Assembly (NCBI GenBank): GCA_022661535.1 | Contig: JAKULF010000013.1 | Coordinates: forward strand, 558,001 to 622,000 | Length of the DNA stretch: 64,000 bases | Reading direction: 5' to 3' | Origin: Eutypa lata | Taxonomy: Eukaryota > Ascomycota > Sordariomycetes > Xylariales > Diatrypaceae | In this document: positions 11,230-23,959 of the stretch, piece by piece | Layout: every line of letters starts with the position of its first letter | Position numbering within the stretch: position 1 is the first letter of the stretch | The notes under the pieces: generated by a model | Seen by the model: the letters and a program-made list of their open reading frames with translations, nothing else | Told to the model about the DNA's origin: nothing | The model's database searches: none | Position numbers and translations under genes: made by a program

Positions 11230-12870
11230 TCATAGATCTTTGAAGAACCTATCCATCTCCTTGCCGATCCACTGCGACCTCCTCGCGATGTCTTCTGACG
11301 ACCAAAGTCCCTGTTCCGTGACATATGCATCAATCAGGCGAGCTGGAACCCACTCGAAATAGATGTTCTTAACCGTGACACGCTTCGTACCAGAACCAGA
11401 CCGCAAAGAAGACTCGATCGCAGCTTGCCCCTGCACGCCAGCGGCATCCCAAGCCGCAGTTACCTCCAGAGGGTCATTATCCTCGACCACATGTTCGCTG
11501 GCGGATCCCGGGCCTGCAATCTTCTCTGTTTCGCTGAGAATTACAATCTTCACATCAGGGGCGACGTGCCGGGCGCTCAAGATTGTAGGCAGTGAGCCGG
11601 TCTTGTTGCTGACATCCCCTTCCGCGCTAATCCGGTCAGCACCTAAGAGGACAATATCCACGCCGTCAGCAGCCAAGGCCGCGGAAGAGTCCGTGTAGAG
11701 TGTGATGGCCAGCTTCGTCTTCTCATCGGCTGCTTCTAGTAATTTAGCAGCCAGGCTCGCTCCCTCACATTTTGGTCGTGATTCTAAGATGCGAAGGTCG
11801 AGGGTTACATCGAGAGCAGCGGCGGCTTCTAGCAGGGAGCTTGAGATTGTAGAACTGGAAGACATGCTCAGGATGGAAATACTTCCCTTTGAGGATATTG
11901 TGTGTGGCAGGGTCTCCTGTAGATACTTCACGAAATTGTCTCGAATATGACTAGTCGATGCTTGTCTCTGGGCCGTTTGCTCATCAAACGCCCTAAGTAT
12001 CTGTTGAATCTTCTCTGCTGAAGTAATATCTTTGGCGAATATGGACTCAATGCGATCAAGTACGGCGATGAGGGAGCTGGTGATTCCAGCGCCCATACTT
12101 TCGCGCCCATTCTTGCATAGATGCCAGGCAGCCATTCGGATATTGGCCCACCACTTCTCGCCAACAGTTGACGAGTCCATCTTGGAGATCACCTCCTTCA
12201 AGGTAGAGATGGCCATTCCTGCCAACTGTCTCGCGCCGCTCTCATGATCGTCGCGTAACTTCTGTAGGCCCCTGGTGAGAGCTTTTCCGGCATCTGGGCC
12301 AAGATCATATTCTGGCCATACTCTCCGCAAACTGTTGACTAGCTTCGGGACGCCGCCAAACTCTTCTGAATCATGAACTTTCAAGGGGTCATGCCATTCC
12401 CACCCCTCATGTTCCCAGTCGATGACTATGCCGTCTTCCCCCTTTCCACCCTCCGACTTGTCCTTGAGGCGGAAGCCGAAGGGGTTGATCGTCCATTCGC
12501 GACCGATTTCCTCATCAATGAAGGAATAGGGTTTGCCGACGCGCAGTAACTCCAGTGACTGAAGATCCAGTTTTGTCTCTTCGTTGATCTCGCGCAGTGC
12601 GGTCGCAAATGGGCTAGCATCGTCTTTCTCAACACTGCCACTGATGGGCGCCAGCTTATGTCTGTTCTGCAGTTCAGCAAACCCCCACCCAATATCAAGA
12701 GGGGTCAGTCATGTGAGATCATACTGATATGTACGGACGTCACCACTTCGTCGGAACAGCGCAACTTGAGCTCTCGTTTCATCGCCATCTGGGTATTTGA
12801 AGAGGAAAGACCCGGCGACCGATCGCTGCTTGAGCTCGCGCTTATCGTGCCCATCCTGATTAGACGCCAT
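11230..12870 (-). CDS. Nudix-like domain fused to eIF2B/MTNA-like domain
   Basis: 525-aa two-domain protein in two exons, 12870-12725 and 12661-11230. The N-terminal ~150 residues resemble a Nudix hydrolase: after splicing the sequence runs KLAPISGSVEKDD and then REINEET, with the REUxEE core intact but the expected first glutamate of the GX5E part not in register. The C-terminal ~340 residues resemble the Rossmann-like domain of eIF2B alpha/beta/delta and methylthioribose-1-phosphate isomerase, with LLGADRISAEGD and the NK pair just after it. No signal peptide or membrane segment is seen. The start at 12870 was chosen for its GCCATGG context and because the Nudix fold begins soon after. Fungal proteins of this fused type exist, but I know of no assigned reaction; a nucleotide or sugar-phosphate substrate is a guess from the two domains. 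Confidence 0.85.
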
Positions 12871-14033
12871 GGCCGCGCTACTGGTCCCGAAACGAAGCTT
12901 TAATTGCAAATGGGCTTGAGCAATACGTAGATGTGATTTTAGAAAACTATGACTACAAGCCTGTGAGGCAACTCGACGATATGTGCCATGATACATTCCA
13001 TCGGTTTCCACCAGGTTGAGGATTGGTTACGAAATAGGTAGACGTATCAGTCATGGTGATGTAGTGTAGGAATTAATTAAACCAATTAAGACGCAAAAGC
13101 CATCGGAAGGGGGCTCCTATCGGGGGCCCCCGACCCACCACTAAAGCCCTGTAAATAAAAGTTGAGCCACCAACCATGGCAAGAAATGGGTAGGTGTTAA
13201 ATAGTTACTACGTTTTTCAACCAACACATTTCATTTGACTAGAGTTCTACAAAATAGGTGTAAATTAGATAACAGGAAAGTTTCAACATTTACGACGTAA
13301 TCACGACGTATTATTACTTACTGATTGTGCTTATTTTGGTTCAACCATCTAGGAAGACTGGATACCAAGGTGGCTTGGCGTGGCTGCAGTTAATAAATAG
13401 AGCCTATTGAATACTACATACAACGGACTTGACGTCATCCTCGTGCTCAACAACAAACATGAAGTCTCCAATAAGAAAGCCCGATCCCTAAAATAGTCGA
13501 TACTAGGTAACTATAGGATATTGGACGCTTAAACAAGTGGTCTTTCTGTTTTCAGAATAACTTTCATGATATAGTCGTATCCCACCATTGACGAGAAATC
13601 CATAGTCGGCTTTCGGCTTGATTGATACGAAGTAGATACTCCGTATGACCATCAGCAACCTTGTAAAATGAGAACCCGGTTGGGCATCTTTTTAACCCCC
13701 CCTTTTCACCACATGCACCCTTCCTTGTTGATATTTATAAGTAGTAGTCTGATTCTAGGGTTGTTTCATTTATTGGACTTGTGGTCCATCCCTGATATTC
13801 AATATATTAATCGCAAATATGATAAAGCATCAACCTGTTATGTTGACTGCCGAAGTTACCAACACGGCACTTAAGCATAACAACATGCTATACATTTGAT
13901 GATTCACTTCAATTAATTACTATCAACTATTAGACATTGTCCACAGTCTACCTATCTAAGTAGTCTGGCTCTCTATACAGTCGTCTTAAGTGGTCTCCCT
14001 ATGATTGAGCAGAAATGATGAGGGCTCTATCGT
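12871..14033. other. 1.2-kb intergenic region
   Basis: Holds the promoter of the Nudix/eIF2B-like gene and the 3' region of the fungalysin gene. It is AT-rich with no open frame of interest. A short GC-rich inverted patch near 13110-13130 has no clear function. Confidence 0.5.
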
Positions 14034-16215
14034 TTAGCAGACGCCATCCGGGATGGTGAAGTCCTCTTCATTGTTGCTGCTGCTGTAAGAGGCGTTCTCA
14101 CCAAGACCCCGCTTGGCGAATGCCGTCCAGATCTCACACTGGTTGTCACCTCCCGTGAGCGCCGTATCAGCATCTAGGATAGCATCTCGGGCAGAGACAA
14201 AGTTGGGGTTGCAAGGTTGACTGCGGACGAAAAACGGTCAGTAAGGCCTGTGCATAAATGGCAGCAGAGAAGTCTTCAGGGGGTCAACTCACAGTGCCAT
14301 GCCGTCAAGCACGAGCTTCATGGCCAAGTACTTTCCGTCGGTGGGCACGCCATTCTCATCGAATTCGGGCTTATCAGCATCGTTCTTTCCGTGCTTGTCG
14401 ATCAGGTTCCAGAGAACCTCGTACAGCATCGTCGCCCAGATGGTTCCGATAGCATGGACTTCGTTCTCCTCGTCCACCGACTCGTAGGTGTAAGGGTTCG
14501 TGTCCATGTTTGTCGAGTAGACGTAGTCACGGATGCCGTTCGGGTCTCCGTATACCCACGCGCCCAGAGCGTAGTCGGTCTCCCGAGTGTCACCAGCCTT
14601 TAGGCGGATCGCGGTGGCGTACCAGTCACCCCATCCTTCACCCATACCGCCAGATTCGAGACCGTTCAAACATCCCACGTTAGCCGGGCCACCAGTCAAT
14701 CGGTTGGACACTGTTCATGACTATTAGCATTCTCTACTGGCCCACATGACTTTATACTACTCACAGCCGTGGGTGAACTCGTGGATGACGACACCAGCTT
14801 CAAATGTGCAGTCTCGTCGAGGCGTAGTGTACGTCCAGATGTACATTCGCATTCTGGGGTTGCGTCCGTCAACAGGGGTAGCAAAGTTGGCGTTGTTAGT
14901 TCCACTGCCGTCTCTATTGATGATATTAGCTCGAATTCCTACAGCGAGTCGTATTCCTTACTGTGCGTTGAGGATAACACCATCGTTGCCCTGACCGCCC
15001 TGTCCGTTGTTGTTTACTTCGAAGTTACCAGCCGCCTCCGTGAATCCGAGGGTGTGCAGAAGATCATGGTACGTGTTGGCAGTGTAGAAAAGCTGCGTGA
15101 CTGACGCATCCACATAGGCGGAGGGGCTCGCCATGCTGGTGTCATAAGTGTACTCGAAGCTCAAAGAAGTGCTAGTGGGGCGGTAGTTGTTCTCATAACT
15201 GTTACCACCGTTGGGGTTTGTCTGCGCAAAACCATTGTTGCCCCACGTCGTTGTGTAGTTCTCGGTGCCATCGGAAAGCCAAGTGAACTCGGATGTCTCG
15301 AGGTCCCAGGGGTTCGTGATGATCTCGCGGTCACCCTCATCAGGGTCGTTCGTTCCCCAGGGGCTAAATCAACCACCGTTAGTTTCGGCATATGCTTTAC
15401 TAGCTTGCTAATTGCTTACTAGACTTCATAGGTTGCCTCGGCTACGTAGTTGACCACACCGTGGATTTCCTCGTTCGAGGATGCGTCGACATAGGACAGC
15501 AGCCAGTCGTCGAGGACATCCGTCTCCACTCTCCACGTTAGAGCCAAGGTGCCGTCGGACTTGATATAATAGACCAGGCGGGCTTCGGGATCCTCCTGAG
15601 CGCCGGAGGTGCCTTTGAGAGAATATGTCTCAATTCTATCGAGGGCTTCAGCGGTCGCCTCGCCAGTGACCGGAAGATCGAGGACCTTGGTTGCTCCTGC
15701 TAGAGCCTTGGTAGGATCCGAGAAAGCCCGCTTCTGAAGGGGGCTCTCCGCAGGGATCTCGCCCGTGTAGAACGAGTTTCCGTACGAGAACACTGTTCCA
15801 TCGGCAGCAATCTACCAGCTGTTAGCTCTTCGGACAGTCCATATTTGGAACAGGGACTTACGTTGACGTTGAAATCGGCATTATCGACATCCAAGCCATG
15901 CGCCGTTTGCCTGAAGTTCACATGCGCGACACCATTGTTGCCCACATAGTGGTCCTCGACAAGGCGGAACTCGGTGTTCGGTGCGATAGTCTTCACCAGC
16001 TCAGTAGCAGTATCGACATATGTCTCCCGCTTGAGAAGGCTGAACGCCGGATTCGCTTTGGTGGACACGGTGTTGCTGTATTCCGACACCGTCTGCGGGC
16101 GGTATTTGTTGAGATCTACCGCTCTGCGCCGGATGCCGGGCTTCCCCTTGTTATGCGTTGGATGCGCGCTGACGGCTGAAGCGCCGAGGAGGCCGAGAAG
16201 CAAAAGGGAACGCAT
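14034..16215 (-). CDS. Fungalysin, secreted M36 metallopeptidase
   Basis: 633-aa extracellular zinc metalloprotease (elastinolytic/keratinolytic family) made as a preproenzyme. Exons: 16215-15862, 15811-15420, 15363-14962, 14913-14765, 14710-14293 and 14220-14034; all phases agree. Residues 1-~17 are a signal peptide ([17 protein letters not shown]). The FTP propeptide follows to about residue 245, then the mature domain. Zinc ligands: the two His of HEFTHGLSNRL (restored by joining exons 4 and 5) and the Glu of [11 protein letters not shown]. The length matches the family (~630 aa). I chose Met at 16215 rather than the upstream in-frame Met at 16236 because the signal peptide then starts with a short basic n-region. 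It shares strand and secretion with the subtilase upstream. Confidence 0.96.
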
Positions 16216-18817
16216 ATTGAGGATAGGAACTCCCAACTAGTTACGTCTGGGCACAAGAGGTGATACCTAAGGAGACTGACTGACAAAACAACTACATGTT
16301 CTGTTCGACGGCGTGGCTTTTATACCTGAAGCTCTGTCTTGGGCCCCTTCATCTTCTCAAAGTCCTTTTGGCATCGAACTTCCTCTTTTGAAAAGAAGCC
16401 CGCCATACCTAGAAGCTCGCGATATCGAGCATCTTGGCGTTCGTGTTCGGGGGCGGGGTGATTTGCGTTAGTGTGCCCCGATGACAAGCGTCGTGTGCCC
16501 AATACTTCGGGCGCTTTTTGGTGAGGTTGCCAACCAAGACAGGGAGGCCCACAGGGCATAGGACATTCGGGACGGGCCATCATGGGCGTCTACCACGGAT
16601 GGAATCTGTTGGCTTCTACCTCACATGTCGCATAGATACGCATAGCGCAGGAATGGGAAGGTAGTCATCGCTTGTGATGGCTGGTAAGCCATTTACTGGA
16701 TGATGGATACGGAGGTCCGACATGTCCCCGGTCAAATCATACCGGCACGCCAAGATCAGGCAGCTCATAGTAGATCCGGCTCGCCCCGGATCGGTAGGTC
16801 TGGCGCTTGCCAGTTCGGGAATTTCGGTAAAGCTTAGCGCTGAGGACCCCTAAGTATACGACACGAACCGGAGATGGTCTGCCCAGAGAAGCATGTAACA
16901 AAGCTTTAAGAGGGGCGCACTTGGATTCCTAACATTCAATATACGACGATAGCATCAGCTACCTAACATAGCTGCGAAGATTCCAACTGATGTCTGGAAT
17001 GCTACGTTGAGCTACCTGCACCGCCGCATATACGTAGCTACGCTGTCTAAAGTACAATGCTACGGCTGCTCGTGTCCATGGTATCATCGGCTCAGCAATA
17101 GGTTTAGGAAATAACAAGCGCCGATCGCGCCTTCGGGACCCTTACCGTCCCCAACAGCTGCCGCCTAACCCAACGCGCACGCAATTTTGGTCAGGGCTTA
17201 CCTGCGTCCTACCCTATCAACTACGATATAATTCGAATCAGGTATGGAGGAGCTTGGCATATATACTTATCTACCTGTCCCAGGTTTTATCATCGCCAGG
17301 CAAGTTTTCGCCGTGTTAATTAACACCTTCCCCTATTACACTACGCCTATGGCATTACGGTGTGCTCCTCTTTTCTCACGATAGATAAGCTATCGTGTAT
17401 TAATATACTTGCTCATAACATCCATCACCTAATGACTTAGAGTTGAGTAACCTTTAGCTATTAAGGCACGACCATCATCCTTAATCGTTAACCATGCATC
17501 ATTCAAATGTGAATCCTCGATTATCATGACCTACCTCTGAGGGGTGTCAGACGAGCATGCCAGTGCCACATGAGAATGCAGATAAGCTTTGTTGCTGTGG
17601 GACATTTGGGGCTATACCTAGGAACGCTTGTCAAGCTCGCGCCTGCATATGCCGTACAACGACGCTGATTGACGGAAAGCTAAAACAAGCTTAATGCGCC
17701 TTTTACTTATCGCCCACATGCCCCAGCGTGGAGCCGGGTGCGGGGACCTGGCGTGACTGTCAGCTTGGGGGGGATACCTTCCTGATCCGGTAGTGTATTC
17801 CGGGCCGATACTACAGCACTATCTAGTACTTTATCTTCCTATCTATGCTAACACTACCAGAAGCTTTTATTATCTATCCATTAGGTACGTAGGTAACTGA
17901 TACTACAGTGCACGCGCGCTTGACGTGGGTTGAGGGTCTGAGAAGATCTCGCCTCTGTACTATTGCTAATGGGGGTACCACAGGTAGGTAGGTAGGTAGG
18001 TAGCAGCACAGGCGAATCGCCTCGTGACGAACACCCGGATCATCGCTAGCCGGCTAGCTGGAAGGCATGTATGTTGTGTAACAAGAGCTGAGCCTTCCTC
18101 TGCGCATCGTCCCGCCCGTCTTGGTATCTTATTCTCCTGTTCCGGGAAACGATGGATCAGTATATCTTCTCTTCGTCTTCTGTCCGCCGGGCACAGAGTT
18201 ACATTGTGGCTTGGAGCAGACATTATCAATCTTTTATTCTTACAGAATCACGCGAAGTTATTTGCTTCTAGAATTATGCAGGTCAGACTCCCCCGCGACT
18301 CTTACTTGCGCTATCGCCTGTCTGTTCCATTATAAATTACTGGTTTTAGATAATCTTCTGTTGGTCGTACAGATCCAGAGTTGCTTCATGTAAGGCTCCC
18401 TAGACCGCAGAAGGTTCTGGGATACTCGTAGCAAAAGCAAGGCACCTTCATCTTTGGCGGTCTGATAGAAATGACCCGTCCATGCACGGATGATGATGCA
18501 TGGCCAACACACCTTTTACCGATTAATGTTGAGGTAGAATCTAGCTGGTTTTATTAGGTATTCTAACTGGCTTATCTAGGCCCAAAACACCATATTATCT
18601 ATCTTGTACGACAGTAATGCGGGTGGTGATCCGTCATCATGCTTGAGGCTACCCATGGGGATGGGAGAGGGCAGAGTTGATAATTATATGCTAGGCATCA
18701 GAAAAGCTATGGTGAGACACAAGGCTAAAGCAAATAACCTCTTCGCAAGTATCTCGGCATTGTGGAGATTTTAGCTCTCTGTGTGTGCGTGCAGCAAGGG
18801 GGGGTATGATGAGTTGC
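16216..18817. other. 2.6-kb intergenic region
   Basis: Contains the fungalysin promoter on its left side and the subtilase 3' region on its right. Overlapping open stretches near 17966-18393 on both strands look like chance frames. No RNA gene was seen. The only clear repeat is the GGTA tandem listed separately. Confidence 0.5.
17983..18003. repeat. (GGTA)5 microsatellite
   Basis: Five GGTA units directly readable on the plus strand. Similar shorter AGGTA/TACCT patches are scattered through other intergenic regions of the window. Confidence 0.9.
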
Positions 18818-21800
18818 CTATTCTGCCAAGTCAACAGTAATCTGGGGTAGCTCAAAGATATCCCAGTCCTCGGAGAGCTCCCGGTTGCCGAAAGGCCTAA
18901 GCGCCGCGATACGGAAACTGTCGCGAACGAGTTAGCAGAAAAAAAAAAGAAAAAAAAGGACTGGGTGCTCCATGAGAAAAGGTGATATCGTTACGTACTT
19001 GTATTCTCCAGACTGGACTTGCGATCCGTTGGCAAACCTGCCGAGCCACCAATACCTGTCCCATACAGACCGCACTTTGTAATAGACCGGGAACGAGAAG
19101 ATGTCGTCTTCACTATGCCTGTCCGGATCGTAGTAGGTGGAATCGTCCGTGCCGTTCCAGGATGTCGCGGAGCCGATGTAGCCTTTCTCGCCAATGACGG
19201 GCGGATACGACCAATCGGCCTCGGTCCAATTGGCGTTGAAGATCTGTGATGTGATAGTAACATAAGTTAGTTGAGGAGTTGAACGGGGTTGGGAGACGTC
19301 GATACGACGGTAAGTAGTACTTACATCCCAACGGAGTTCCTCGCTTCCCCAAGCGAACATGGAGTTCAGATGAGGGAAGTCTTGCGAGTAGAGTGATAAA
19401 TTGAACGTGATGGGCCTAGTAGCGAATTAGCTTCTGGCCTGGGAATAAAAATAATTCACCGTTGGCGAAGGGATGGGACATACGCAGGGTCATCGCCAAT
19501 AGGCAAGGTGCTGGAGCCTACTAGTAGCTTGGGATATTCCTGACCGTAATCAAATACTTCCGTGAGCTCGTCGTGGATACTGCATCCTACCCCTATTTTA
19601 TGGTTAAAACGTCGATGATACTACCACGCGGGATCCAGCGTTCACTTACCGAAGTAGGGGACGCCTAGCTTCTCGTCATTGCTGCCTGTTACGAGGATCT
19701 TGCCGCTGTAGACTGGGATGTGAGTTGTGTTCAAGCCGGACGGCGCGGTAAACGTGAATCTAGTTCTCCGTTAGCAACAATGCGTCTCTATAGCATTCCG
19801 TGAGGGGTGCGGCATACTCGGTGGTAGCGGTCTCGCCAGGTCCGATAGTGATCTCGTCCGGCAAGGAAACCTCAGGTGTCATCTCGACAGGGTTTATATA
19901 CGCATAGTACGGAATGCCTGGAACACCGAATGAAGGGTCCTCACCAGGCTCTTTGGGCGTCCACGAGTCGAACCCACCCGCATCCTGGAGTGAAAATGTA
20001 TACGTGACAGCCTCATCGCCGTGGTTCGTGATGTCCAGGGAATGGGTTCCGACAAAGTTGGCCGTGTCGTTTAACTCGAACTTGCGCCCTTCGAACCCAA
20101 GCTCTGTGGTATAACCCAAGACGCTTGCAGCGTCGACAAGGCCGGCGCCCACCTGCGGAGCGGGCGCCCAGAATCCATAGTCCTTGGCGGTGGGCACCCA
20201 GTCGGCCCAGGGCACCGAGCGTCCGGAGTTCGTGATACGCGCAATCACCCGCTTGGCCCAGTCGGGATCATCGGCGTGAGCCGCCCGGCCGCCGAACTTG
20301 CCAACGTATAGGGCCGCAACGCCTGCGATGTATGGGGTGGCCATGCTAGTGCCGCTTAGAACCCTATAGTCATCGGTTGGGTACGTGCTAAGGATCTTGG
20401 AGCCCGGTGCCGAGATGTCGGGCTTGAGGGCTAGGTCGAACGTGCCGCCCCACGAGGTATACAGCGCGGGCTTACCGCCAGCTGCGCTGTGGGCGCCGGT
20501 GTAGTGGGTGGTTTGGATGTCGAAGGAAGCTGTGACATTGCCCCCTTCTACTACTGCGTCGATGATCGACTTGCCCACATCAGCACCGACGGCACCAGTG
20601 AGACCTGTGGCATTCAAGCTTGCGGCGCTCTCCGTGGAATTGTCCGAGCTGTAGAAGAGGACATATTGCGCGCCGAAGGCTGCGACGTTCGCGTGCTTGG
20701 TATCGACCGTGCATCCTCCGAACTTCACGAGGACGATTGACCCATCGAAGCTAGGCGTGTCAGAAGGAAGGGGCTCACACGCGTCATTCTCGACTGGCGT
20801 GTTTAGCGTCAGAGGCACGACGGACAAGTTAACAATAGTGTCGGGGAATGCACTGTTTCCTGGTACGTAGGTAACTTCCGTGCTGTTCGACTCGCCATTT
20901 AGGCTGTACACGACCGAGAAGGTCTGAGCCGGGAAGGCCGACGGGTCGACGGATCCGACCGTAAGAACATGTTTACCGGACGCGCCGTTGCTGGCAAGCC
21001 AGGGCCCATCTTGACCCGCGTTGCCGGCTGCAATGACGACGATGACACCTTGGTCGACTATTCTTGAAGCTACCACAGCCCAGGCGTTACTGGTAAAGCC
21101 GCTGTTCTCCCCAACACTGGAGCTGATAATGTCCGCCTAGAAGGACCGGTTCTTAGTCTCAAGGCCTAAAGTGAGGTAGGTAAATCAAGGGGGAAGGAAA
21201 GTCGCTTGGTCGCTTACCCCAGACTCGTAAGCTTTCAGAAACCCCTCTATGACGGTTTCCTCATCGGAGTAGCCGGAGTTACCGAAAACTTTAAATGCAA
21301 GCAATTTGCTACTAGGAGCCACTCCAATGATACTGTATGATAGATTGAGGTTAGCTACCAAATACCGAGATATAACAACCGTGACTTGCAATACACTCAC
21401 TGTTCGTTATTTCCAGCAATAATACCTGCCACATGAGTACCATGGCCGTATTCATCTGTAGGATCATCGTCTGGAGTTGGTGGTTCATCAGGCCATTCTA
21501 CATCGAAGGAGGTTAGTTAAGCTAACATATTTTGAGCATGTTGCGAAGCGTATTTCGCAACATGGTCAGTATCTGAGAGAAACTTACTCGACCCAACAAG
21601 GTCGTAACCTCCAATAACAGTGTAGTTTGGACCAATGCCACCGCCCAGCTGCAATGTGTCTCGTTAGCCTCTAACACGAACCACAACACGAGAATTGCTG
21701 GGATACCTACTCCAGGGTGACTGTACTGGATGCCACTGTCGACAACCGCAACAGTAGCGCCCTCACCAAGAATACCAGCCTCATGAAGCTTCTGCACACC

Positions 21801-22232
21801 CGTCCACTGGTGGATGGTGTTGTTTTCGCCCGCCGCAAGAGCGTCAACACTAGGGATCTCCTCCTCGACAGCGGGCGCAAGCTTGATTCTCTGCGACTTA
21901 TAGACATGCGCGACAGCCGAACTATCGTCGCCCTCGTCTTCACCAAAAGCGGCCTTCAGCGACTCGGCGTCGCAGGCCCCGTCGCACTCAACGCTGATGC
22001 CGGGGAAAATGTCCGAGTCGAAATGATTCACGATGCGGAGGCCAGAGAGCTCCGCGGCCCTCGACGCGGCCCGAGCGCCCTGTTCGCGCGACTTGAGCTC
22101 GATGATGTACCGTCTTGGCGTCGCATCGCTAGGCGCCTCGGTCGCGTTGCGGGTCTGACGCGGGGGAGTATTATGACACTGGACTGCCGCCGCGGCCGAC
22201 AGCGCCACGAGCAACGCATTAGTGGCACGCAT
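18818..22232 (-). CDS. Secreted subtilisin-like serine protease with PA domain
   Basis: 922-aa S8 peptidase in ten exons: 22232-21711, 21648-21588, 21497-21401, 21332-21218, 21136-19818, 19759-19650, 19592-19484, 19415-19325, 19243-18999 and 18917-18818. All phases agree and end at a stop. Signal peptide: MRATNALLVALSAAAAVQC. An I9-type propeptide follows. Catalytic Asp is in VAVVDSGIQYSHP (~165), His in EYGHGTHVAG (~213) and Ser in LSGTSMATPYIAG (~529). A PA (protease-associated) domain is inserted at ~365-475. The C-terminal third resembles the Fn3-like domain of C5a-peptidase/Vpr-type subtilases. Many NxS/T sequons fit secretion. The last intron has a long T/C tract before its acceptor. 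Probably acts extracellularly alongside the M36 enzyme in protein breakdown. The substrate, for example cuticle, keratin or plant protein, cannot be read from sequence. Confidence 0.95.
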
Positions 22233-23959
22233 CTTCCCGTAAGATGTGTTAGAGCGAATGTACAGAAGGGAGTGCTGAACCTAGAGCTAGAGTGCCATCA
22301 TTATCTTAGGCGAGTCCTCCACGACCTTAAGTAGGTAACGGGGACGTTCGGACGTTCGGACGGCATCATGAGATTTCCCGATGGATGATGGCATGTCTGC
22401 CCGATCTGCACTATACTGGTGATTCGGAAGAAGAGATTAGGGCTGGAATTATCCATCCTTCCTCGTATGCATAGAGGGGCCCACAATGGCATAATAGGAA
22501 CAGGCAATGCAAATTTCAACGGCGACAGGGGTTGTTTATGGGGTAGACCGGGGGATATACGAGGTCGCCAAGGCCCGGGTCCGGATACCACTACCTACAG
22601 TAGATTTCGTTGGCGGGAACAGCGTTTAATGATGTCTGAATTCGTACGATACGAAGACGCTACCAATGTGACAGAAACCCCTATCGGTTCCTAAGCGTTG
22701 ATCTGCTTGGGAGCTGGAAACGGATACGTGAATTAGGTCATTGGCGCTATTAAATTCGGTATTCGATTGTCGCGACTACTTTCGATCGAGATCTAGATTT
22801 CGGAAATGTTTTCATGTTCAACATATTTATTATTTTGGGCTTCTATTCAAATTACCAGGAGATGTTCAACCTCGCAATGAATGCATGTTGTTTTTCTATT
22901 ACAGTTAATTATATACTATCCTCGTTATGCAACCTCTTGTTCGCTATGTTACCTAACTGAGAGACCTTCTTAATCCACGCGGGAAGACGCGGCTACTGTG
23001 ATAATTAGTGGCATGCGATTGTTCATTCCGTAGCAAGGACCCTACGTTCGCAACACAACGAGGGCATGCTATCTTCGTCAATAATATCCCACTATCCTAA
23101 GAGTTCTAATAACGAAATCTATGACATCTTCAGTTTTTGCTCTGGGTTTCCTGACGTCTCCGTAGTTGAAAGCCAATGAATAACATAGTAGGTTTCGTCA
23201 TGTACTCGTCGTCTCAGCGTGAATCAATATCTCGTAATGAATCGATGTTCGGTAGTCTCGGAAGGAGCAAAGCTAGTCGTCCGGGTGCGGCCAATACGGG
23301 GCTGTAGATTAGGTTCCCTGATGGACTAAATTTATACCTGGAACGAATTGGCGGTATATGAAAGCCTGTCGTGACCTCTAGTCATTCACGATACTATATA
23401 GCAGAAGATAGCACCCAAGCGAGCGTATGGTATATCTAGCTGGCATGGCTGTTAATAAACGTATTACATGCACACAAAACGTTCAATAATCGAACATCAA
23501 GTATTCAAAGTAGCTAATGGAATAAATTTCAAGGTTTTAAGCATATACTTGGAGGAATTTATGGTTTGTACACTGAAACTTTCTGTATCTACTTATGTAT
23601 CTACTAATAGTTGTGAGATTCGGTTATGGTTGCTATCGCTCCTGCGGTCATCTTGTTGACAAAGAAGAAAATACCAAATGGTATCAACAATCGCAGCTTC
23701 CATAATACCCAGAGCACAACATCTCCGGGAAAGTACACCCCCATTTTATCCTAATCCTATTTCCTTATTTCCACATTCATTGATTTTCGCAAGTTGATTA
23801 TATTTACATGCGACGGGCAGCCTTTCTCATCTTATATGAATCTCTTATACATTGAAAATATAGGTTGTCTTACCCTTGCTTACATATTTTAACGTTAGCT
23901 ATTGAAAAGAAAAATGAGTCCTTCGTCTCTCTAAATCATATCCCGTTCACTGCTTTATT
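22233..23959. other. 1.7-kb intergenic region
   Basis: Subtilase promoter on the left; the rest is AT-rich with dense stops. An open stretch at 22419-22694 (plus) has no recognisable features. Two 8-bp GACGTTCG copies at about 22344-22359 are too short to interpret. Confidence 0.5.

Noticed and set aside
16213..16236. Upstream Met (16236) as fungalysin start
   Set aside because: It would put MGVPILN in front of a standard signal peptide that begins properly at 16215.
17966..18393. Overlapping open frames on both strands
   Set aside because: Three mutually overlapping frames without family features, next to a GGTA repeat; typical of chance.
19555..19586. Acceptor ATGCAG (exon from 19581) for subtilase exon 7
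   Set aside because: It leads to a stop within 20 codons; the acceptor at 19593 keeps the frame and gives the expected sequence VGCSIHDELTEVFDYG.
21717..22334. 205-codon plus-strand frame
   Set aside because: It is the antisense shadow of subtilase exon 1 and its signal peptide; all subtilase motifs read on minus.
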